A DNA stretch of 33,225 nt from Alphaproteobacteria bacterium UBA2966. Lineage in GTDB: Bacteria; Pseudomonadota; Alphaproteobacteria; UBA2966. The notes below the pieces were generated by a model, which was given only the letters and a program-made list of their open reading frames with translations, did not search any database and was not told the origin of the DNA. A program made the position numbers and the translations under genes. The stretch spans positions 1-33,225 of the forward strand of contig DEBC01000072.1 of NCBI GenBank assembly GCA_002348365.1. The letters run 5' to 3'. Of the stretch, positions 24,581 to 31,373 are shown one piece after another; within the stretch, counting starts at the first letter, position 1, and every line of letters begins with the position of its first letter.

Positions 24581-25951
24581 CTAATTCCTGAACTCTGCCT
24601 CGATCTCGCTCAAACGTTTCTCAACGAAGTCTTGGCGTTCCTGGCCGAGCAGGTGGTCCGCAGCTGCTATGGCGTCATGAACACGTTGCCCGACCTCGCC
24701 CAACAGTTCCCAGTCCGCTTCTGGATCTGGTCGTTTCGAGATTTTCAGCACCGTATCTTGAGAGAAAGATCGCACTGGCCTGCCATCTTTGCTTTCTCCA
24801 CCTGGCATCAAATCGGGTCTTTCGCCCCGCAATGCTTGTCGCAGCATGCGTCGACGCGCCTGCACGCCGGTATCCGTCGACCCCAAGTTCTCCTTCGCGT
24901 GAATCGCGATCGACCGCTGGGACACAAACGCCTCCCAATCGCCAGGATCGCGTTGACCGGCTTCGTAGCTTGGTCGTGCCACCTGGGCATCAAAATCGAC
25001 CATGTTCTTGCCGATCTGACTCTCATCAGTGGTACCCCAAGGATCGATAAACTCGTTGAGATGGCGCCAACCGAACATGACGGTATTCGTATCATCGATG
25101 GGAACTGTCCAACGCGTCGCGTAGACACGGCGGAAATGGACCGGCGCCAAACCGTTTTCCCACGCAGAACCGAGCTCGCCGATGTTGGGCGTCATGGCGT
25201 GGTTGATGCGCGTCCACACGAGTTCGTCTGTCGTGCGCCGAGTCGTGTTGTGGCAAATTCCACTACCGTCAGGAGTTTCGAGGTAGCGGCAAAACGGCTT
25301 GAGCAGGAAGCTCTCTGTGAGCTGGATCGACGCGTACGAGCTGTGAAGAAACATCGAGTGAATTGGATCGACGTAGTTATCCGTGACTTGAAGCCAGTTA
25401 CAGGGGATGGTCACCTCAAAGCTCTTGAAACGCGTATCCCAGAGGTCATAGCCGTCGAAAGCCGGGAATTCCGGTTGTAACTCCGGTGGCCCCATATAAA
25501 TGAACACCAGCCCGCGCTCTTCTTGGGCGGGATACGCGCCGTGGCGGATACTGTCCTTCAGCTTTGAGTCAGGTGGTTCGCCGGGTGTCTCAAGAATGGT
25601 GCCGTCGGCATCGAAAAGCCATCCGTGATAACAGCACCGCAAGCCGCGCTCCGCGACAATACCGTACTCCAGTGAGGTGCCCCGGTGACTGCAATGACGA
25701 TGCAGGACTCCAACCTGACCTGATTTGTCCCGGAATGCGACCAGGTCCTCACCCATAATTCGAATGGCTCTTGGAAGATCGACGAGATCCTCGGACATAC
25801 AAACTGGCTGCCAGAAGCGCCGCAGGTATTCTCCCATTGCCGTACCCGAGCCGACGTGAGTGAGCTCCGCGTCTTCCTTTGGTACATCACGTTTTAGGTA
25901 GCCGTGATAGGCACCTGCTGGACTTGACACCACTTCTTCTTGAACGGCCAT
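24581..25951 (-). CDS. Rieske non-heme iron oxygenase, large (alpha) subunit
   Basis: A 456-aa oxygenase of the same phthalate-dioxygenase-like branch as the gene at 11667-12977. Rieske ligands C87-x-H89 (LHRHCSHRGTSL) and C106-x2-H109 (LRCCYHGWLFD); mononuclear-iron site DPIHSMFLHS. The N-terminal stretch before the Rieske domain is about 30 residues longer than in the first copy. No small subunit, ferredoxin or reductase is adjacent. It heads a three-gene operon with the 101-aa protein and a thiol-dioxygenase-like cupin, and is divergent from a CoA transferase with a shared 146-base control region. Substrate unknown; the cupin hints at a sulfur-containing compound, which is only inference. 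Confidence 0.92.
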   Translation of the reverse strand: MAVQEEVVSSPAGAYHGYLKRDVPKEDAELTHVGSGTAMGEYLRRFWQPVCMSEDLVDLPRAIRIMGEDLVAFRDKSGQVGVLHRHCSHRGTSLEYGIVAERGLRCCYHGWLFDADGTILETPGEPPDSKLKDSIRHGAYPAQEERGLVFIYMGPPELQPEFPAFDGYDLWDTRFKSFEVTIPCNWLQVTDNYVDPIHSMFLHSSYASIQLTESFLLKPFCRYLETPDGSGICHNTTRRTTDELVWTRINHAMTPNIGELGSAWENGLAPVHFRRVYATRWTVPIDDTNTVMFGWRHLNEFIDPWGTTDESQIGKNMVDFDAQVARPSYEAGQRDPGDWEAFVSQRSIAIHAKENLGSTDTGVQARRRMLRQALRGERPDLMPGGESKDGRPVRSFSQDTVLKISKRPDPEADWELLGEVGQRVHDAIAAADHLLGQERQDFVEKRLSEIEAEFRN

Positions 25952-26097
25952 CCTTACGCCCCGTCGCCCTTGAGGTTCGAGTTGAGGGCGAGTTTAATCA
26001 ATGCCCCTCTTTGCTCCAACCTCATGGATCCAATTGCCGGCTATCTCTCTGTGGCGTATGAAGAGCGCACAACTGAAGTGAGATGAGGCCCAGGACT

Positions 26098-27273
26098 ATG
26101 ACACTTGCCCCTTCAACTGTCGAAGGTCCCTTGAACGGTACGATCATCATCGATCTTACGAGAGTCCTCGCTGGACCATACTGCACGATGGTTCTCTCGG
26201 ATCTCGGTGCCCGTGTCATAAAGGTCGAAGTACCTGAACGAGGCGATGACGCCCGCCAGATCGGTCCCTGGATGGATGATCAGTCCGCCTATTTCATGTC
26301 TCTCAACCGTGGCAAGGAAAGTATTGCGCTCGATCTGAAATCTCCCGCCGATCGAGACATATTCGATCGTCTTCTGCAAAACGCCGATGTGCTCATCGAG
26401 AACTACCGGGCAGGCACTTTGGAAAGATTGGGGTATTCCTGGAAGGCTCTTCATGAGTCGCACCCCCGACTGATATACGCCGCAGTTTCTGGATTTGGAC
26501 AAACTGGGCCCTACGCGTCCCGTCCCGCCTACGACATGGTAGTTCAAGGAATGGGAGGGATAGTCAGCCTCACCGGACAACCTGACTCGCCGCCCACGCG
26601 TGTCGGAAGTTCGGTTGGGGACATCACCGCAGGTCTTTTCGCAACCATCGGAATTTGCGCTGCTCTCAAGGAACGGGAGCATAGCGGAGTGGGCCGGATG
26701 ATCGATGTCGGCATGCTCGACTGTCAGGTGGCAATCCTGGAAAACGCTATTGCACGGTATATCGCTACCGGAGATGTGCCTGGCCCACTGGGCGCACGCC
26801 ACCCGACGATTACTCCATTCGATGCTTTCGCCACAGCCGACGGCCACATGATTATTGCGGCAGGAAATGATTCCTTGTTCAAGAGACTATGCGATGCCAT
26901 CGGTCGACCTGAACTGGTGGATGACGAGAGGTTTCTGAGCAACCCCAATCGCACTGCACATGTGGATGAGTTGAAGCGCGAAATCGAGTCGACACTGGGG
27001 ACTCGGGTCACGAACGACTGGTTGCCGAAGCTGGAAGAAGCCGGCGTACCTTGCGGCCCGATCAACAATGTTCAAGACGTTGTCGAGGATCCGCACGTGC
27101 GTGCACGCAATATGATCGTAGATGTCGCAGGCGCGAACGGATTCAGCGTTGCTGGCAATCCGATCAAGTATTCGGACATTTCTGACCCACCGGAACGAGG
27201 TGCTGTTCCAGCTTTGGACTCGGGGCGCGTCGATATACTGAAAGAACTAGGTGTCGATCCCTACACTTCATGA
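26098..27273 (+). CDS. CaiB/BaiF family (class III) CoA transferase
   Basis: A second class III CoA transferase, 391 aa. Family segments: IIIDLTRVLAGPYCTMVLSDLG (Rossmann-like opening, residues 16-37 region), LGARVIKVEVPERGDDAR, FMSLNRGKESIALDL and RPAYDMVVQGMGG with catalytic D146. It differs clearly from the copy at 6102-7310, so it is not a recent duplicate. The ATG at 26098 is chosen over 26083 because MTLAPS lies nearest the first conserved strand and AGGA sits just upstream. It is divergent from the Rieske operon and convergent with the dehydrogenase gene. The CoA acceptor acid is unknown. Confidence 0.92.
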   Translation: MTLAPSTVEGPLNGTIIIDLTRVLAGPYCTMVLSDLGARVIKVEVPERGDDARQIGPWMDDQSAYFMSLNRGKESIALDLKSPADRDIFDRLLQNADVLIENYRAGTLERLGYSWKALHESHPRLIYAAVSGFGQTGPYASRPAYDMVVQGMGGIVSLTGQPDSPPTRVGSSVGDITAGLFATIGICAALKEREHSGVGRMIDVGMLDCQVAILENAIARYIATGDVPGPLGARHPTITPFDAFATADGHMIIAAGNDSLFKRLCDAIGRPELVDDERFLSNPNRTAHVDELKREIESTLGTRVTNDWLPKLEEAGVPCGPINNVQDVVEDPHVRARNMIVDVAGANGFSVAGNPIKYSDISDPPERGAVPALDSGRVDILKELGVDPYTS

Positions 27274-27275
27274 GG

Positions 27276-27293
27276 GACTTCTGGGAAGAAGTC
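27276..27293 (+). terminator. Possible short hairpin after the CoA transferase
   Basis: GACTTC-TGGGAA-GAAGTC is a perfect 6-bp inverted repeat in the 53-base gap between convergent genes, three bases after the stop codon. No T-tract follows, so a rho-independent terminator is doubtful. Confidence 0.25.
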
Positions 27294-27326
27294 AGTCACC
27301 CAATAGCCGAGCGAGCAGTATCCGCT

Positions 27327-28208
27327 TTATTTGTATCGTTTGTCCCACAGCGTAATCAGGCCTGTGCTTTCCCAGGCAGCCCGACCTCTTGCGGAGACCT
27401 CCACATAGAATTGGGAGATCAGAGACGTAATGGGTAGCGCGACCCCTTGGCGACGGGCTTCGTTGAGGCAAATACCCAAATCCTTCGTCATATTCGCGGT
27501 CCCGCCGTCGGATTGATCGAGTTCCGCCCGTGCCATTCGGGAGCCTCGATTGTCCAACCACCAGGACTGAGCGGAACCCTGTCCGAGGAGGTCGAGCACC
27601 TTCTCCATATCGAGACCGGATTCCCGGCCCATCACGATACCTTCGGCAAGTCCCTGCATGTTGGCCGAAATCAAGATCTGGTTCACCATCTTGGTCAGTT
27701 GACCATGACCATTCGGGCCCATTAGTTCTGCCGCCTTTGCGTAGGTGTTCAGAAACGGTCTGGCGACCTCGAAGCCTTCTTCAGGACCGCCAATCATGAT
27801 CGTCAATTGACCCGCCTTGGACGCCTCTTCCGCCCCAGCTACGGGAGCGTCCAGATAATAAAATCCGCGCTTCCTGGCTTCTGAACCAAGCAATTCCGCA
27901 GTTTCGGCTGTGGCGGTCGTGTGGTCGAGAAATACTGCATCAGGAGACATTGAATGGAATGCGCCGTCTTCACCCATCGTCACAGTTTTTACGTCGTCGT
28001 CTCCAAACACACACATGCCGACGTAAACCGCCCCGTCCACCGCGTCGGCGGGCGTCCTCGCGATCCGTCCGCCATACCTGGTTACGAATGCCTCTGCCTT
28101 TGACCGAGTGCGATTGTAGACGGCGATGTCGTGCCCCGCGTTGGCGAGATGCATCGCCATAGGCCCCCCCATATGCCCTAGACCCAAATACGCTACCTTG
28201 TCACTCAC
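27327..28208 (-). CDS. 3-Hydroxyisobutyrate dehydrogenase-family oxidoreductase
   Basis: A 293-aa beta-hydroxyacid dehydrogenase. Rossmann motif GLGHMG at residues 9-14 with NRTRSKAEA after the second strand (NADP-leaning, as R follows N), the substrate segment DAPVAGAEEASKAGQLTIMIGG, and catalytic lysine in QLTKMVNQILI. The family interconverts 3-hydroxy acids (3-hydroxyisobutyrate, tartronate semialdehyde, L-threonate) with NAD(P). The start at 28208 places GxGxxG at the usual distance. It is convergent with the CoA transferase and divergent from the FecR-domain gene. With icmF and CoA transferases in the window, a role in branched-chain acid breakdown is plausible but unproven; substrate cannot be assigned. 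Confidence 0.9.
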   Translation of the reverse strand: MSDKVAYLGLGHMGGPMAMHLANAGHDIAVYNRTRSKAEAFVTRYGGRIARTPADAVDGAVYVGMCVFGDDDVKTVTMGEDGAFHSMSPDAVFLDHTTATAETAELLGSEARKRGFYYLDAPVAGAEEASKAGQLTIMIGGPEEGFEVARPFLNTYAKAAELMGPNGHGQLTKMVNQILISANMQGLAEGIVMGRESGLDMEKVLDLLGQGSAQSWWLDNRGSRMARAELDQSDGGTANMTKDLGICLNEARRQGVALPITSLISQFYVEVSARGRAAWESTGLITLWDKRYK

Positions 28209-28228
28209 GTGTCAGCCCTCACACTTGC

Positions 28229-28256
28229 TTGTTGTCAAAGCGCCGTACAATACAAT
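28229..28256 (+). promoter_or_regulatory. Candidate sigma70 promoter for the FecR-domain gene
   Basis: TTGTTG (28229-28234) and TACAAT (28251-28256) lie 16 bases apart, about 80 bases upstream of the ATG at 28335. Five of six -10 bases match TATAAT; the -35 matches TTGACA at four of six. A moderate prediction in a short divergent region. Confidence 0.4.
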
Positions 28257-28334
28257 TGAGACATTGATCTAATCGTAGAGAATGATTTTGAATATCAAGA
28301 ATAGTTGATCTCATTGGATCGAGGGGAAACATTC

Positions 28335-29225
28335 ATGCTTATCCAAATGCAATCCAGCAGCGGCCGGACGGCACTTTGGAAGGCGGCGTGCTGGGCAGCG
28401 TCGATGGGTTTGGCTTTGACGCCTGCACTGGCTCAGGCGCAGACGGGAATTGGAAACGCCTCCAAAGTCGTCAATCAGGTCGAAGGAGCACTTCAATCCA
28501 ATGTGCGGTCAATCAGCGTGCATGATGATGTCTTCCGAAATGAAGTCATCAAGACAGCCGGTGAAAGTGCAACTGAACTCGTCTTCAAAGATGAAACGTA
28601 ATTAACGATAGGTCCAGATTCTGAGGTAACGCTTGACACTTTCGTTTACGATTCGAATCCTGACAGGGGCCGGTTGGTTATCAATCAGACAATTGGGACA
28701 CTTCGGTTCGTGTCTGGCGCCTTCTCCGACAAAAATTATGAAGTCCGAACGCCGACGGCGACAATAGGAATCCGAGGCACCACGTTCACAGTTGTGGTTG
28801 CAACGAACGGAGCCACTTCGGTATCAGTCGAGGCTGGCGTGGTCAGCGTAAGTAATATTGCTGGTGCCACGCAGTCGGTATCGGTCAATCCTGGATTGTC
28901 CTCGACGGTCAGCACACCGACGGCGCCCCCAACACCACCTGGTCCGCCCCCGCCCGCAATACAAACGCAAGTGGCACAGATGGACGCCACAGTTGCCAAA
29001 GCTCCTGGTGGACCTGCCGGCTCTCAAGGCGCCGCGGCCACGGGCGGCGGCGCAGCTGGCGGCGTAACGGCAGGTGCCATCGCTGCCGGTGTTGCAGTCG
29101 CTGCAGCTGTCGCAATAGCTGTTGCGGCGGCCGCGAGTGAGAGTTCAGTCACTGCTGCGACAAGTACAACCAGAACGACCAGCACCACAAGCACAACCGC
29201 TACCAGCGCAACATCGACGAATTGA
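28335..29225 (+). pseudogene. FecR-domain envelope protein interrupted by an in-frame TAA
   Basis: The frame from ATG 28335 (GAGGGG eight bases upstream) has a signal peptide ending near ALAQAQ, then a FecR-type beta domain. TAA (28599-28601) replaces codon 89 inside ...VFKDET, and the frame continues with LTIGPDSEVTLDTFVYD, TLRFVSGAFSD and the signature TPTATIGIRGTTFTV. A proline-rich linker, an Ala/Gly-rich hydrophobic stretch (GAIAAGVAVAAAVAIAVAAA) that may be a membrane helix, and a Thr/Ser tail complete the 296-aa design. FecR domains in sigma-regulators or secreted surface proteins bind periplasmic partners or polymers; no sigma factor or receptor is nearby. One base change would restore the frame. 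Whether it is real loss or error needs reads. Confidence 0.82.
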
Positions 29226-29255
29226 CGCTGCGTGGCTCATTGGAATTTTTGGAAG

Positions 29256-29283
29256 ACGGGCAATCGTTTGATTGCCCGTTTTC
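29256..29283 (+). terminator. Rho-independent terminator after the FecR-domain gene
   Basis: ACGGGCAATC (29256-29265), loop GTTT, and GATTGCCCGT (29270-29279) form a perfect 10-bp stem followed by TTT. It is the clearest terminator in the window, 30 bases after the gene end. Confidence 0.85.
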
Positions 29284-29391
29284 AATTGGAGTATCTGGAC
29301 CGGATATCGGTTTTGGTGATTGGCTTGGTGTTGTAGGTATTCGCAATTGCGCATCGGACTTGAGGACGCCCAACCAGGGTATGGAGCAAGA

Positions 29392-29790
29392 ATGTGCAGC
29401 GAAATCCTGAAGTATCAAGGCCTCCCCGCCGTTCCTGACGCGACGGCACCTGATGGTTCAGAGATTCGATTCTTGCCGGATCTTCAGACCGGGGGCAAGC
29501 ATCGTCCATTGCTCGTTGCCACCAGTTCAGAGATCAAAAGCCGTCTCACACAAGACAGTGGAGAGATTTGGCATTTCTTGTCGGGTACTGGCGAGGTCTG
29601 GCGGTCGCTTGCCGGGCACGAAACGGTTGCTGAGGTCTCTCCTGGCAACTCGCTCAACATACCGCTTGGAGCAAAGTTTCAATTTCGTAACAGCGGAACA
29701 AGTTCACTGCAATTTCTGATCATTACGTCGCCTCGTTGGCCGGGAGCCGACGAAGCCAGCCGCGAAACTGACTATTGGCCGATCGACTAA
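29392..29790 (+). CDS. Small cupin-domain protein
   Basis: A 132-aa single-domain cupin. The two-part beta-barrel shows IWHFLSGTGEVW in the first half and EVSPGNSLNIPLGAKFQFRNSG in the second; typical cupin metal histidines are incomplete (the usual HxH is SGEIWHF), so a metal role is uncertain and it may be a sugar- or ligand-binding or isomerase-type cupin. The ATG at 29392 has GGAG nearby; the open frame to 29320 upstream is not cupin-like. The stop codon overlaps the convergent porin stop by four bases. It lies 109 bases after the terminator, so has its own promoter. Function unknown. Confidence 0.75.
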   Translation: MCSEILKYQGLPAVPDATAPDGSEIRFLPDLQTGGKHRPLLVATSSEIKSRLTQDSGEIWHFLSGTGEVWRSLAGHETVAEVSPGNSLNIPLGAKFQFRNSGTSSLQFLIITSPRWPGADEASRETDYWPID

Positions 29791-31235
29791 TAGACGATCA
29801 AAACTTCAAACCGCGCGCCTGAATCATCATTGCCATCGTCTTGGAAGGTATACCAGCCGTCGAGCTGCAGCTGCACATGTTGGCCGACTGCCTGCTGAAG
29901 TTGAAATCCGGTACCGACAGCGTCAGTTTCACCGCCATTGTAGTCATAACGCGTGCCGATCTCGAGGATGAGATTTCTGCGCCCATGCTCCCAGAATGCT
30001 TGGTACCCAGTTGCAAATCCGATGGTGTCGTCAACAAAAGGTGTGATTTCAGCACCGTGAGTGGATAGGTTCGGCGACGCAAACAATACACCTGTGTTAG
30101 CAAGAGGTCCGCCAAGGATAGGCTCGCGACCAGCCTGGGTGAAGTTATCTATGCCCGCATAGAGGTTCAAATACATGATATCAATAGATTTTTTCACAAG
30201 AGACGAAAATTCTGCGGTAATCAACGTCCCATCACCCATCACGTTCCCTGGGATCTCGTCCTCTAGGGCAAAGGAACTATTCACTCGAAAGGCAGTCGAT
30301 ATACCACCTAGTGCACGAATTCGCTGAATACTCGACGCACCTATGTAAAGGCCATCGCTGTTGGAATTGTCTTCAACATAAATAAGGTCGAGGTTGTAGG
30401 TACTGACAGATGTGTCTGCAAAAGTAAAAAGACCAAACATATTAGAATCAGCAGAACGCGCCCTATCGTTGCGGTCAAGGCGGTTCCATCCCCACATTCC
30501 TGCAATTCGAAGATTGGAAGTCCCGGGAAAAACTAAGTTGTTACGAACAAAACCTACGGCGTCAATGGTATCATTTAGGATTATGCCTTCTTGAAAAGTA
30601 ACGCCCTGCCGTCCAACGGAGTAACCAAAATCCAACAGTGTTGTTCCCGCAGGATCGAGATTAGGAACCAAGCTCCCAAGGTCGCCTTCAAAAAACAGCG
30701 ATTCCACATCAATATTAAGCTCATTCTCCCAGCCCTCCTCCTGACCTTCGAAGGTATACCGAGAAAATCGTCGAGGTTTGTTGTTATCAGTCGGTCGCAA
30801 CTGTAAAAGAATCTTCTCAGTACCTGTCAGCTGTAAATTGGCGAATATATCTAACCGATTTGCGAGCTCAGTCTCACGGTCTGTATTAGGAGCGTGATTA
30901 TCAAAGGTCTGAAGTGTCGTGCGGTTTATTAGGTAAGCCCACAAACGCGGCTGCCACACTGCGCCAAGTACCGGAACGTCAAAACCCTTGTAAAGTTTGC
31001 CCGTACCAAGAAATGCGTCACCCGCCTCAATCATCAGCTTAGGGCGATTTGTTATTTCGTCCTTTCCCTTAAAAGGTATGTAGGTCTCGCTAAGAGTTTG
31101 AACGGGTACCTTTTCACCTAATGGCCAGAATCCATCCGACAATGCAGATTGAGCTGGCAATAGAGCTAACAAAACAACGGCAGTGAAACCGAAGGCATGC
31201 CAAAAATAGCTTTGGCAATCTGTAGGGTTATTCAT
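29787..31235 (-). CDS. Outer-membrane beta-barrel (porin-like) protein
   Basis: A 482-aa exported protein. Signal peptide FTAVVLLALLPAQSALS at residues 17-33; then many alternating amphipathic strands rich in aromatic girdles (LDIFANLQLTGTEKILLQL, SVGRQGVTFQEGIILNDTID, RIAGMWGWNRLDRND, IMYLNLYAGIDNF, RRNLILEIGTRYDYNGG) and ending in FEVLIVY, the C-terminal aromatic signature recognised by the BAM machinery. It resembles alginate-export or general porin-like barrels; no confident named family. It starts 138 bases after the pentaheme cytochrome gene on the same strand, a pairing seen in porin-cytochrome conduits. Two 120-base samples (30361-30600) each have about 42% GC, much lower than neighbours. 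Confidence 0.72.
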   Translation of the reverse strand: MNNPTDCQSYFWHAFGFTAVVLLALLPAQSALSDGFWPLGEKVPVQTLSETYIPFKGKDEITNRPKLMIEAGDAFLGTGKLYKGFDVPVLGAVWQPRLWAYLINRTTLQTFDNHAPNTDRETELANRLDIFANLQLTGTEKILLQLRPTDNNKPRRFSRYTFEGQEEGWENELNIDVESLFFEGDLGSLVPNLDPAGTTLLDFGYSVGRQGVTFQEGIILNDTIDAVGFVRNNLVFPGTSNLRIAGMWGWNRLDRNDRARSADSNMFGLFTFADTSVSTYNLDLIYVEDNSNSDGLYIGASSIQRIRALGGISTAFRVNSSFALEDEIPGNVMGDGTLITAEFSSLVKKSIDIMYLNLYAGIDNFTQAGREPILGGPLANTGVLFASPNLSTHGAEITPFVDDTIGFATGYQAFWEHGRRNLILEIGTRYDYNGGETDAVGTGFQLQQAVGQHVQLQLDGWYTFQDDGNDDSGARFEVLIVY

Positions 31236-31274
31236 AGTATTAGCACCCGTCGACTATTATTCTTTTGAATTAAT

Positions 31275-31303
31275 ACTTCCCCGAGCTCATCGCCCGGGGA
31301 AGT
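31275..31303 (-). other. Intercistronic hairpin between cytochrome and porin genes
   Basis: ACTTCCCCG (31275-31283) and CGGGGAAGT (31295-31303) form a perfect 9-bp stem with an 11-base loop. Read on the minus strand it is followed by ATTAATTC rather than a T-run, so it is more likely an mRNA processing or attenuation structure than a full terminator. Confidence 0.5.
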
Positions 31304-31373
31304 TTGTATTGTAAGCCGATGTTTTGGTCAGGCTCTATCTGTTATGAACGGTGGAGAAATTTAGACCAAACCC

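Noticed and set aside
24461..25480. A 339-codon plus-strand open frame opposite the second Rieske oxygenase
   Set aside because: The opposite strand has all Rieske and iron-site residues, so this is a shadow frame.
20556..29225. Stop-codon reassignment to explain in-frame stops
   Set aside because: The two interrupted genes use different stops (TAG and TAA), and both codons end intact genes in the window (hyuB and the porin end in TAG, icmF in TAA).
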